Positions 36,733 to 49,324 of a stretch of DNA of 64,000 nt are shown piece after piece (the first letter of the stretch is position 1; every line of letters begins with the position of its first letter). The notes beneath the pieces are model-generated. The model worked only from the letters and a program-made list of their open reading frames with translations, was not told where the DNA came from and made no database searches. Source of the stretch: Phylloscopus collybita. Taxonomy: Eukaryota; Chordata; Aves; Passeriformes; Phylloscopidae. Location: assembly GCA_027886175.1 (NCBI GenBank), contig JAJNNQ010000040.1, positions 25,378,001-25,442,000 of the forward strand, in the 5' to 3' direction. A program made the translations under genes and the position numbers.

Positions 36733-39700
36733 CACAGTCTACAGGTCGCTTTTGTACCATTTCAAGTAATTTTAAAATATTGTTTTGCCTGAAAGACCTG
36801 GCTGTGCTTGTTTACATTTAAATAGTTTTACCCTGGTCTCCAGATGTTTATTGGTGATACTGAAAGTACATAGAACCACTGAACCAATGTATCGAGGTAG
36901 AACTTGGATAGCTGTAACCATTTTTTCCTGTAGCATTCCCCACAAGTCAAAGACTGGTGAATGAAATCCTCTGGTCCAATGTCCATCAGCACTTTATCAT
37001 TTACGTGGATGAGTCTACTGTGGCAAGTCTTTTTTACCCATTACTAGATAGAGGAACATGAGGAATGAGATTTTCATCTAAGTGAGTCCCAAGATCATTG
37101 ACAGCAAACTTCGCCTCATGAACAAACTAGTTCCAACACTTAAAATAAATACCATGAATGCTCACATATTTTCTGTAATGGAAAATGGTAAAGTTAAGAG
37201 TGTTTTCATAAGTTGGTTCATAGTAATTTATTTGCACATCACAGTTCCTGCTATGCATTTTTCTCATCTGTGTAGTGAGAGCAATGTATATGGAGCAGCT
37301 TGGGCAACAATGTTAGGGGAGAAATGGGATGGAGAAAGCTCAAGGGAATCAGTACATCATTTTTCTACAGGAAAATGATGTTGCAGTAGTAGTGATATTG
37401 TTTTTACTGAAAGCTATTCTAAATAAATGGAATATTGCACTAGAGGAAATGGAAAGCAAATTTGTTTTGGCTTTACTGCATATTAATAAATATTGTGTTT
37501 TCAGTGGTGTGAAAGGAAATCTTTGCTATAGCTAAAAGAGCGATATATTTCTATAGTAAGAAATAGTCTTAAAATCAAAAATAAACCCCATGCAATACCT
37601 TTCTTTTCCTTTAAACAAACAAAAATTTCTTTAATGAGGAAATGGAGGGTAAAAAGTCATTATTTTCACTCGACAACTAATCATTATGCCCTTGCCTTGG
37701 TAAACATTTATTTTTCTCAGTTTAGCTATGTTACATAATGAAACATTCTGGTTTCAGCAAATGTGTTTTCTGCTGAGTGTTGTGAAATTTAATAGAGAAG
37801 TAATGTCTTATTGATGCTTAGTTTTTGTGACCTTTTCCGTCTTGTATTAGTGACATATTGGTCCTCTGTCTCCAGTACTATGGGATTCTAATGGATAGTA
37901 TGGAATGGGTCAGATAATGAAAGTCCCTGGTACATTAACTTTCAATTTCATGAATGTCTGAATACTGCCTGCAAGATGAATAACAGGCATTTCCTTCCTT
38001 TTGCATTTTAATGTTTATGACCTGGTTATGATTTTTTTTTTAACTGTATAGGACCTCACAACAGGTCCTATATTATCACATTAAACTGTGTACTTCTGTT
38101 TTTTGGCAAAGATCAAATGTAATTTGCAGAGAGAGGCAGATAATGTCCAAATTCTGCTAAATGAGACAGTCTAATGCCCATGTTTTTATTAGCAATGGCA
38201 ATTTTTTTCCCCAAAATTTATGTTCCTTGTTTAATAAGGTCTCACTCAAATGGTTTAAAAAAGCAGTTAGACTTTGATAGTGGTTGGTCTGTAACTGAAA
38301 AAAAAAATAGCAATTACTGTAATAAGCAGCATTTGAGCCTTGTAAGGCTGTAATAGTAGGCATGATATATAGAAGACAAACAAGGATAGGGATTGACCAG
38401 TATTTGTAGAGTATATGCAAGTCCACATAGGATACAATATTACGCATGCAATGTACGTATTACATTGTATATATGATATAATGGGAAGCTGGAAGTAGGT
38501 TCATATTGCCAGTGTTTAAATAAATAAACCAACAAGGTAGCACTGAGTACAGTAGTTAGAGGTAGCACTGAGGGTACAGCAGGTGGAAACTCAGTCTTCC
38601 ATAGTTTATTACTATAGCAGTTAGCCTTTATGCAAGGTGCGTAAGAACTGACTTGAATCTTTCTAGGTTGGATATTTAGATAATGTTTTAGAAGGTATTA
38701 CCTTGTATGTCAGAGCAGCATCTTTGATGCTTTCAAGAAGCCTCTGCAATGTCAAGTTCTATAGAAACAAGCACCAGATGTTAAATATTGTCAGCATAGC
38801 ATATTCAGAATCATTCTGTCAGAAGAACTGTACAATACTTTTAGGGGATGAGAACAAGATCAAGCTCACAGTCCATAGGAGAGTTCAGCTGCATTTACTC
38901 TACTTCCCTTCAGCCACATTTGAAAACTGGAAGCAAAGGTAGTGTCAGTACTTGTTTCATCCACGGAGATTGATGCATATAGATGAATGGGGTGGTTAAT
39001 AAGGTCAGTGTATAGTCCATGAATTATGTCTAAGTAGGAATTGGGCTAGATGTCCTCATTAAGGCAAAGTCTCAGTTCTGTTCCAGACAAAGTGAGATTG
39101 GCACTGGTGAGAAAAAGATGCTTCTCCCATGTCAAGAAGGAAGAAAATCCACCAATATCTTGAATTTAGGTGAGATTTTTGAGAGGGAGGTAATGAAACA
39201 TGATTCTGAAAGCAGGATAGGTTACATCAGAATGCTTTATTGTTTTGTGGTTGCAACAGCTGCGTCAGTTCACAGTGCATCTCAGAGACAAATAGTATGT
39301 CAACAATTGTTCAGTTCCCAGCATCAACTATATTTATGATTGCAAGAATTCAAAACATTCTGGAGCCTGATTGAATCTGCTGCCTAGGAACCCATTCTTT
39401 CTCTGAAATTGTTTTATATTGGAGTAATTCAGAAATGAGAAGCTGTGTGAATGTAGAAGAGATTCTGTGGAACCAATCATAACACTCCTGTGGTTGTGTA
39501 GGTGCTTTATAACTATCTAACAGTTTGACAGACATTCTTATTTTACACCCAAAATTGTAAGGAAAAAGAACAAAGAATATTTGCTTTTTTTTAAAAAAAA
39601 AATCCCTGTTGATATTTTTATTTTTTCCAAAGGTATAATTTAAAGACCAACTAGAATTTAATAATGCAGTATAAATACCAAACAGATTACATCTTTAGCA

Positions 39701-42077
39701 GAAAAAGGAAAAAGAAATTTCTATTCTGCAGGCTGTATGTAGGAATACCAAATTTTATTTGCAACTTCTGTGTTGTGCCTTTTCATCTGAAAAGGTTCAA
39801 AGGTGTCTGTTTAAAATAAGTATTTTGGGAAGAGGGATTCCTCAGTAGGGTTCTGGCTCCCTGTCATTAGCAGTCCCATCTGTTGCAAGAGCAAAAACTT
39901 GTGACTTCGGGAACACCTGCTGATTATGCAGATGCTGCCTCTTTTTCAGGGGTTCTGTCATGAAGTAAAACATCAGTGTATGTGATGGGGCATCTTTTAC
40001 CTTGGTTTAGAGAATTGCTTCAGCTTTGGTAAAAAAGTTGCAAAGACTGTGTCCAAAGCACTGAGTGGGGTTTTGTGGAGAGACTACCTGACAGGCCATA
40101 AATCCTTTTGGTATATTTGGCACATGTAACAGGCTGCCTCATGCAGTAACCTGTTATAAATAGCTACCTAACTGCTTTTCTGGTTAATTCTGCTCAGCAG
40201 CCAGCAGGAAAGCTGGTGTTTGGAGGGTTGGTGAATGTGTACAAAAGAATTCATGTCTCAAGTTGTCCTCATTCCATCCAGGTCTAGTTGGCTTGTGAAG
40301 GCCACAGCTGGGCTTGTGAGGTTGCTGCCATCCCTTTCAGGACAAACCTGTCGCTGTAGTTGGTGGCATTGCCAAAAGCAGGTGTAACAGTATGTGGCCA
40401 GAGGTAGATTCTACACAGTACAGATGCCATTTGTTTAAATCACCTAGTTAAAAAGGATGGCCTGCCATATTCAGTGTGAAGTAGAGCAAATCTGTGATAC
40501 AATGGAGAGACAGCAGATCAGGCTGCCAGCTCGAATGGACTTGATTTACGTGCATTTTAAAATTAACCGGGTTGCATCAGTCAGTCTTGTTCTTTTCTTA
40601 AAATGTAATTTATTTCAGTACACAAACAAAAAGGTATTCAAAGTCATTGTTTAAAACTGCAGGCATAAAACATTATGCAGCATGTTTTTCCCAGATATAA
40701 GAGTCAATAGAGTCAAAAAAAGAGATAATCTGCAGTAGAATTTTGTTACTTTTAATGCAGATACAATAGAGCCAAAGAAGAGATACACTTGGGGGCAGAG
40801 ATGAATACCCAGATCTTTAAAATGAACAAAATAAATCTGGTAAAATAAATATAATAGACAGCCTGAAAATCTGTTTTCAGCCAAGGCATAGCACTCTATA
40901 TGCACTCTGCATGCATTACATGACATTCATGATATTGATTCAGACAAATATTATGAGGTCCCATTTTCAGTTTAAATAGGCAGTTTAATTTTTCTTGTGC
41001 CACAAACAGATCTCAGTGGCTTTTATGACTGGAAAGTGACTTTTACTGTTCATCATCTTACCATGGCTGTGATCATCACAGCTTTTTTTTTTTTTTTTTT
41101 GAAGGTTGAATAGGGTGACTTCTCTCTTTTTGGGGTGAGCACTTTTTAATAGCCTTGTGAAAATCAGAGAGGAAGCACACTGGGGTATTCCTGCCCCAGC
41201 ACATTTACACAGATCCTAAACAGAAGACCTCTGTGCTTGAGGAGGGGGGAGTTTGTAAACTTTTTGTAAATAAATATGTTCTACTAAGAAAATGCCCCAG
41301 CATAGGGCTGCATTAGGGTCTCTTTAGATGAGAAGTGGCTCTGAAAAGCCCCTGACTCTGAGCCTATGAAGCAAAGCATAAAGAAAAAAAGAAAAAAAAA
41401 AAAAAGAAAGTAAAATTTCAGTTATCAGCAATTCAACTTTCTATTAGATCTTAGCACATTACATCCTGTTGATGTGGTCCTGCTACAACCTTGCTAAGAA
41501 ATGCTTCTCTGAGAAGATATGGGGGCTATTCTGCAGAAACAGGTGTGCCTGACCTAGGGCAGAGGCTGGAACAGCAGCAGTGCAAACAACACAGCTGGTG
41601 TCTCTTAAAAAGGATTAGGAAATTCGTTAAAACAGGAGATTCACATTAGAAAAAGAGGCTTCTAGAGGAAAATGTAACTCTTTTCATGGTGAAGCTCCCA
41701 GAGACCCATGTGCTTGGGGAGAGCAAGCTCGGGGGATTTGCTTTAGCGAGGAAGGGATTTCAGTTTCCAGTGATTACAGCTACAGCCTGCTGGATTATTG
41801 GTAATAAATTCATCAAGTTCCTTTGAAAACTAATTAGAATGGTTGCCATCCTTGCTTATGCAGGCTAGTAATTTCATTTCAATTCTGAAATTAAATTTAT
41901 TTATATACTCAGTTTTTCTCATGCCAACATGACCAGTTAACTTTGATGTCTTTTGCTCTTCCCTAGTGTCTGTGTATCTTTCTGGTTCCTTATATTATTG
42001 TCTGTCTAGTTTAGTTTCTATCTTTCTCATATAGGAAAATTTTCCTTGGCATAAACATATGTGCACATACCCCCACT
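36733..42077. other. Gene-free sequence, with a possible CR1 remnant near 36.93-37.03 kb
   Basis: At 36978-37012 the text GGTCCAATGTCCATCAGCAC then TTTATCATTTACGTGGATGA resembles the CR1 phrase GGTCCAATGCT, ATCTTTATCAATGA, CTGGATGA; I rate this a weak match. A 13-bp direct repeat (AGGTAGCACTGAG) occurs twice at about 38535 and 38559. A 10-bp inverted repeat lies at 38047-38072, a T18 run at 41083-41100 and an A-rich run at 41379-41411. No gene is supported; frames stay under 100 codons. Confidence 0.5.
38047..38072. repeat. 10-bp perfect inverted repeat
   Basis: TATAGGACCT and its exact complement AGGTCCTATA are separated by the 6-nt loop CACAAC. There is no T run after it and no transcript evidence, so it is recorded only as a structure. 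Confidence 0.85.
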
Positions 42078-42203
42078 CACAAAAAAACCCAACAAAAAAC
42101 AAACAAACAAAAAACCCCAAACAAAACAGGAAAAAAAAAAAAAACCAAAAAAAAACACACACAAAAAAAAAAAAACCACACAAAAAAAAAAAAACCCCAC
42201 ACC
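42078..42203. repeat. A/C low-complexity tract (126 nt, one GG)
   Basis: All bases are A or C except GG at 42129-42130. Long A runs alternate with AC and CC groups. The Lys-rich plus-strand frame and the two Phe-rich minus-strand frames are artefacts of composition. Confidence 0.92.
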
Positions 42204-44511
42204 TTAACCCAAAATGTTATATTAACTACTGTACTGTTATCTCTTAAAATTAGGTTCTTTCTCTCATTTAACCCCACTTAACCTTTCTGCAAGTATACTG
42301 CCCAGTGCTAGGAAGTGAAGCTGAAAACCTCTCCTCTCATAAAGCAATATAAAATGCTAATTTTTGAACATCTTTCTCCTGCCTGGTTCAATCATTAAAT
42401 GTGGAGATGACATTTAACTTTCATTTAGCAGAACAGAGAAAATGCAAGTAGGAAACCCTATGACAGATATCATATTTCTCTCATTTTCTTGGAAAGTTCC
42501 CTTTAACACATATTAGCATCTTACACTAATTGAGAAGGAGGTAAAAAATTACTCCATGAAACATTCAAAGTCTGATGATGCAGTGACATGCAAAGATTTT
42601 CTCTTATGAGTCATTAACGGATTATTTAATCTTTCCTAGAGCCTGAAATCCTGCATTTATTTCTAGGCTGTTTTAAAAGATTCAAGTGGAAGATGTAATG
42701 GTCATATCCTGGAGATACAGTGCCAGAGAATTAATGGTGAATGTATAATCAATATTTCCAGCATCTATTGATTTATGTCAGTAATTACTTCTGAACCCAT
42801 AATGCTGACTGTTGCCAAAATAGCCTTCTCTCTATAGTGTAAAATACTATTTGTGCCAAGGGATTCCTTATTTATCTCAATAAATTAAGTATAATAGTGA
42901 TAACTCTAAACAAGTGTTTATATTATATGGCACCTTTGACACTGACCTGAGGGTAATTCATTTAGAAGTTTTCTTGGCATAAATTAGTAAAGAAAGTAGT
43001 AATTTCAGTCAGAGTCAGACAGCAAAACCCATGGGCTGAGTCAGCCTGGGCAGTGCTGATGTAAATGTATAGTTAAATGATAACAAGTCAGCTCTTCTGC
43101 AAACTTGCACAGATAAGATAAGAAGCAACAGTCTAAGCTGTATTGCTGGGAAACTTGTTTTCAATAACTTACAGCTTATGGAAATAGAAATACAGTACTG
43201 AATTTTTCTAGGTTAGTAGTTCATAACTGAAGAAAAAAAAAAAAGAGACCTGTTAATTTACCTGTTTATTGTGACACTCTCTCTCTGTAAAGAGCACCTC
43301 TAAAAAACAGAGGCTTTACTTGCCAACTACATTATGCTTTTCTAAGGTGTAAGGTGTCCCAAATTTCATCAAAATTCATAGGACTGGAGTCATGGATTTT
43401 TAGTAGCTTCTATGTATACTCAACTCCTTTCAAAAACAAACCCACAGAAACTGTGGCTGTGTTTCCTGTAATTGAGGAGCAGTATTGAGGAACAGTAGTT
43501 GGTACAATTACCATTCAGTTTGGTCCATCATAGAATATTTACAGAGTGGCCACAGCTTTATTCCTCGCTTGGTTGTAATCATGTTAATTATCACAGCAGT
43601 AATTCATTTCTTGAACCACTTGATTATTTGAGCATTCACCTGTTGCTTAAATGTGTTCTTTTGTTTGTGATAGACACCCTCCTTTCCTGGCTCTTTATTT
43701 TTTTTGACAAAATAACCGAGGTTTTAAAGGAACAAAACCCACAAAACCTTTTATTTTTAAACTGAAAAGAACATGAAGAACATGGTCTCTAATTAGGCAA
43801 GATGGCAAAGGCTGTGTGTTAGTGCTGTCAGAGCTAAAAACCACTAGAGCTTAAAATGCTAAATGGAAGTTGTTAAATATTATTTTTCTAACATTATTTA
43901 ATATTGATAAAACATATCAGTGCTTTAAGATTTATAGTTAAAATTAGCAATTTAGTTTGCAAATTTGAAAGTAAGCATAAGTGTAAGAAAGGTCTTTTGC
44001 TGCAAAAGTTACCAAATATATAGAAAACATTTTTATAGCAGAAATCTTCTATTTAGAAATGCTTGCCCCTTATGTGTTTTCCCCATGTTTCTGAGTTAAT
44101 GAAATGCAAAGCAATATCCTTTGATAGGTCACATCTACTGAAGTTAACAAGAGGAGGAAATGCATATGGATGTAGTGAGCTGTCATTCAGCATTTATTTC
44201 TGATTGGTAATACCACAGTCAGCCCTTCTGCAGTAGAGAACTGAATTTGATACTTACTTTATTAATATTACAAAAAGTTAACTGGAAAAAATGCTGAAAA
44301 AGGGATTTTTAAGTTATCTTATAAAAGCACTGAATCTTTCCTTTCGGAAAATGGATGTCAATATTTTAATTACCACAAACTGGCTTTACCTAAGGGAAGC
44401 AGAGCCATGGTTCTATGGTGCAAGCAAATAAGTAAGAGAGATAATACTGCAGCCTAGTTTTAAAATTCTTTTCAGTTCTGTTTTTTACCAATATAACCTA
44501 TTCATTACAGG
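42204..44511. other. Gene-free sequence
   Basis: No gene seen. Two overlapping AGATAAG sites (43111-43122) form a tandem GATA motif in a stretch near 43.0-43.2 kb whose texture resembles regulatory DNA. Confidence 0.5.
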
Positions 44512-44608
44512 GGAAAAAAACCCAATAAAACTATAAAACAAACAAACACATACAAAAACTCAAAACAAAAACAAACCCAGCACAACAACAACCCCTCAAA
44601 TCAAAACA
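44512..44608. repeat. A/C-rich tract with a few T
   Basis: After GGG the tract consists of A and C with only scattered T bases, including AACAAACAAACAC and ACAACAACAACCCC. It is a more decayed member of the A/C class. Confidence 0.8.
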
Positions 44609-47600
44609 TCTCTAATGGCTCCAGAAAGGTTCAAGCTGTAGAAAAATACCCCTCTTTCTATGATGCTTCCCTTTGTGACAGCCACAGCTTTTAACAACCT
44701 TTCTGTCACTGTCAGAAGCATTTCTGTGGAGGCTTCAGGTATTGCATCTACAGCTGAGATCAGCAGGTTCTGCTGCCATGGCTATTATGTAAGACTCTTC
44801 CTCAAAGAGAAAAGTATCTTTTCTGATTAAGAACTCTTAATACCTTGAGTCCTCAGCATGACACATAAAGTCCCAGTAACCTAATGGAAAGATTGAGACT
44901 GTAGCACTCAAGAAGCACTGGAATCCCATCTGGTCCATAAAAAGTAAGCAAGAAATTTTGTACTCACCTGTTTGCCTGTACACCAAGGTTTCCATTCAGG
45001 CTGGAGACAGGGAGTTGCTAGGATATGTTTATATTTTGGCACACTATGGCATCCTTTACAGGCAGACCCTTCCCTGCCTGGTGACCATCTAATATATCTC
45101 TGTGTATTTCTGAAGACGATGAGCTACACAACAGTAATATTTTTCTTGATTTGGAGGAAAAGCCCCAATGATAGCTGTTTGCATTTTTTTTTTCTGTTGC
45201 AATTTCCAGAAGTTAACATTAGCAACTACTTTGAAGTGTTCCTTCCCGTGTAATTAATTTCTGAGAATTGAATCTGAAATACATCTCTACCTTCAAGGTT
45301 TGACACATTTGTTTTATCACCTTGCAGGTGGCAAGCCCAGGGACAATCTCTTTAATAAGTATAAAAGAGTTTTTTGTGCTTGTGAAATCTGGGGGAAGAG
45401 AACTAAAGCCAGAAAATACAAAATAGGAGGGTTTTGTTGATAGGTCTTTCAAAAAGTTGATATGAAGGCAGAGTGCTAATAGGTATAATTGTTTGATGAG
45501 TGCAGAGTGCTAGCAGAACAGCTCGTAAATTGTTCATGAGAGTGAAGAATGGGCCAAATCTTACCTTTGCCAGTGGCATAAAGATGTCTGGCTACTGCCT
45601 TATATTTCATCAGGGGAGTCCCAGGGAATGAGTGCAATGCAGCACGCACCTACAGTTTTTCTGAAGTGAAACTACAAAGCTGTAACTAGCACTGGGGTTG
45701 AATTCATCAGAGGTGTTAGCTAATTTGACAGTTTGGCCTCTTGAGAAACATTGGGAATATGCATAAGAAGTCAGCCTGACTTGACTTCTTGTGGTTTGTT
45801 TGGTGCTATTGCTGCTGCCTTTTGGCTTTTGTGAGGGAAATTGCCCTTTTCTTGCATTCTCAGCTCTAGCTGTTAAGCAGACTGCCATGAACAAACTTCT
45901 GCCTTGGAAACCCAATATATAAGATTTGTTTGCCAGCAGTTTGCTAGCTGCTATTAAGCACAAAATTTGGTGTCTTAGGATGTGATCAAGTTTTTACCTT
46001 AGCTTTATAAATATTCATTATCTTACATTTTCACTAATTGCTCTAGAGCAAGAGAAAATGTTAATTTTTAATCAATAATACAGCATCCTTGAGAACATTT
46101 TACAAATTAGGACTTCATTACAGTCTCAGCATATGTTGTTAATGTTGGTTGTTACATGCTAATTAGTTGGGATTTTTTTATATCAGGAGTAACACTGGAA
46201 GTACAAACTATGAAACTGTCATTTTGCAGAAATTCTCCAGGCAAAGGTCAAGTAAGAACTCAAGTAATACAGAAGAAGTGGGATGTAGTTACTTGCTGTC
46301 TGAATTTACTCTATGAAATTAGTTGGTATGGAAATTCACTCCTTTTCCTAATATAGGTTAACCAACTGTATGTGTAATGCACAGGAATTTCTTCTGATTT
46401 CTGATTTCACTGTTTTAAGGCACCATGATTATAAATTGATGGGTTTTTTTGAAAGCTAAGCATTTTAAAGCACATAGATTTATTCATGCAGACTATCAAT
46501 TACTTTGATATCCTTTGAATTAGCATTCGAGTTGAGGGTCTTTGAACTGAAAGGATTTCATTAATTGAAGGCAAAAGATAGGGAGTCCATAATTCCTTTG
46601 GATGTAACTGCCATGAATCTTGAAATGTGGCAGGAAGAGTCATTAGCAGAGTGCCATTCACACTGGCTCATCAGAAGGGGAGTTTGATGTGATCGCCTCA
46701 AGCAGAGTACAGAAGGTCAGCACAGGCCAATACCCTCAGCTAACAGAAATGTAGAGAGTTCATACAGCTGCATGACAGCTAGCTCCAGTAATCCTGACTC
46801 CTCTGTCTACATGAGTTGTTTCTCTGGGAGAAACCTATCATCAACTGCTCGAGGCTTTTGCCATTTAAATTCTTAAAGGGATTTTATTTTTTATTAGCTG
46901 ACTTTTCTATAATATTCTACATGACTTAACATTATTTTTAGGGGTAGCAGTAAGGTTCAGTTAGAGATTACGGATCAAGACAATGACCTGCTCCCTCTGT
47001 TCTGCGTGTTTCACTTCCAGTTCTTCTCAGTGTTTAATGTTCTCCTACTATAGCTCTTCTGTAATTTCACATACTGTTAAATGCAAACAGAAAATCTTGG
47101 ATCGTTGCACACTGAGAAGATATGTGACCAGTCAGGAAGGGCTGTTTCTCTGTTTCATTTTACAGGGAGGACATGGGTACAAAAAAGATGGATATTTGAG
47201 AGAAGACAGCACCCATCACCCATTCTCAATTCTTTTGTGTTTTAGTTCATTCTGCTGGTACAGGACTGGGTAGGAAGGCACACTTGAATAACTGTAGGAA
47301 TTTCCCTTTCTTCCCCTGCATCACCAACTCTGAGAGCAAATGAGGAAGTGTGGGCTGGCAGAGCCACCCAAGTCAATGATACATGAGGGGAGCACCGAGG
47401 GTCTTTGTCCAATATAAGAAATTTGAAATTATGCTAGTGAGAAGGAGAATATTCCTCTAAAGTTTTGCTTTTTGTTTTATCCAGCAACCAAAATATAAGA
47501 TCTGGAGCTGTTTCAGCTCCCTTACTAGATTTCAGTTACAAAAGTTTAAATCTTAACCAGTTCTGTAGTGGACAAGAAACACTTTACTCTTTATATGGCA

Positions 47601-48092
47601 GTTGAAATTATATATACAGTTTCATGCCTGTTGGCTGACATCTTTAGGACTGTCTTTCTACTCCCTGCTTATTAATCCTCCACTATCCCTTTTTGCCACA
47701 TTAATGTTAAAGTGAATATTCCCCAAAATGAGAAGTTGAGACACCAAATTGATCCAAGTGGTCTGGTTTTCTGTCTGAGAAATTGGATGTGACTTCGTGC
47801 CTGCAGAGAAATAAAGGGAAGAGATGAAGTTTTCTAAACCTCAGTTATTTCTGTTACTTCTGTAGAACACCTACCGTTTCTTCAAATGACAGTTCCTGAT
47901 CTTAGCCTCTATAAGAAGGTTATTTGAGACTAGAATTGATTGAACACAGTGACTTGATTCATAAAATTTTCAAATTACTAAGCTCATAAATCTAGAAGAA
48001 AGCATGGAAAAAGCTGGAGCTGACTGGTAGCAAAAATTGCTCTCATGTAAGGATTATACTACAGACAACGTTGGTTTGGAGGGTTGGGTTTC
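44609..48092. other. Gene-free sequence
   Basis: Frames up to 117 codons (45610-45963, minus) show no domain. A 9-bp inverted repeat occurs at 45765-45773 and 45782-45790. The part near 46480-46700 has conserved-element-like texture but no independent support. Confidence 0.5.
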
Positions 48093-48185
48093 TTTGGTTT
48101 TGGTTTTGTTGTTGTTTTTGTTTGTTTGTTGGTTGGTTTTGGTTTTGTTTTGTTTTGGGGTTTTTTGTTTGGTTGGGTTTTTTTG
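48093..48185. repeat. G/T-only low-complexity tract (93 nt)
   Basis: Ninety-three consecutive G or T bases built of GGTTTT, TTTG and TTTTG blocks. The plus-strand frame crossing it is Val/Leu/Phe-rich for that reason. Confidence 0.92.
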
Positions 48186-49174
48186 CTTTCCGAGGGCGAG
48201 GCTTTCTGTAGTGGTTTTAACTGTGGTTATTACTTTTAAAACTGCTGCCTTTTAAGAACCGTGTGAGATGCCCTTGGTTGTGGTCACATGAAAGTTCACA
48301 CTTAGCCTGTGGGGCTGTCAAAAGGTTCAGCTGATAGTTAAAATAAAAGGTAGGCCAGTCACTGCTAGTCATATCTTAAATCTGGTGACACTTTTGGGGA
48401 ACTACTTTCCATGCCATTACAAGCAAAGGCTCTTTTTCCCCTTTCAATTGGCATTTCAGGCTGTAGCTATATTTTCTCTGATAGTCAAGTCTTGAGTTTT
48501 TATGTCTCCTGTCACAGTTACAAAATGTTAATGATTTCATTCAAGCAATCAAGTCATTAAAACCTCACACCATTTATATTATTTATCCATCTTGTCCTAC
48601 TATCTCTCAGTAGTACTTTCGATTACTAATGCTCAATGACTCTTAAACCTTGACCAAAGTGTACATCCATGGGTTATTTGGGTGTTTTCTTATTTATTTT
48701 TTAATTAAGCATACTAGTGACCTATCACAGTAACTGTTTTATTCATTCATTCAGTTTAGGAAGTTTTGGTGCTCTGAGGTGTATACCCTCAGATTCAAGC
48801 CTCCTATGCAAGTTTCAGACCTAGAAGTCACCTCTGAATCAACAGGAATCAGAAATGTTAGGGATTGGAAAAATAAGAAGGTCACAAATATTTTATTTGT
48901 AAAGTAATACTTCACAGTTCTTCTGTGTATCTCCTGTTCTATTTTTGCCTAGCATTATTTTGAGTCAGCTATGAGTGTATGCAGCTTTCCAGGTAGTAAA
49001 TTCTATGGTTTTAAAAAGTGGGAATTGGTGACACTGCTTCCAAACAGTGGAGCTCCAGTATTTCTCAGTCTTTTGAATCCAAACTGAAAACACCTGCAGT
49101 GTTTGGAAACACCGCTATGCTGCACAACTTCTTTGCCTCTTACGAGAGTTTTTCTGGCAAGATGCATTCCTCAG
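48186..49174. other. Gene-free unique sequence
   Basis: AT-rich DNA with no gene or recognised repeat. Confidence 0.6.
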
Positions 49175-49324
49175 AAAAAAAACAAAAAACAAACAACCAC
49201 CCCCCACCCCCCCCACCAAAAAAAAATCCAAAACCAAAAGAAACCAAAACAAACCACACACACACAAAAAAAACCCAACAACAACAACAAACAAAAACCC
49301 AAACAAACAAACAACAACAACAAC
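49175..49324. repeat. A/C low-complexity tract (150 nt, one T, one G)
   Basis: Only T49227 and G49240 break an otherwise pure A/C stretch, and 49241-49324 is uninterrupted. It contains C runs, CACACACA and ACAACAACAA. The 128-codon plus frame through it is Lys/Pro/Thr/Gln-rich because of the repeat and should not be annotated. Confidence 0.93.

Noticed and set aside
36978..37012. Further CR1 reverse-transcriptase remnant
   Set aside because: The resemblance is short and gapped; kept only as a remark and not called as an element.
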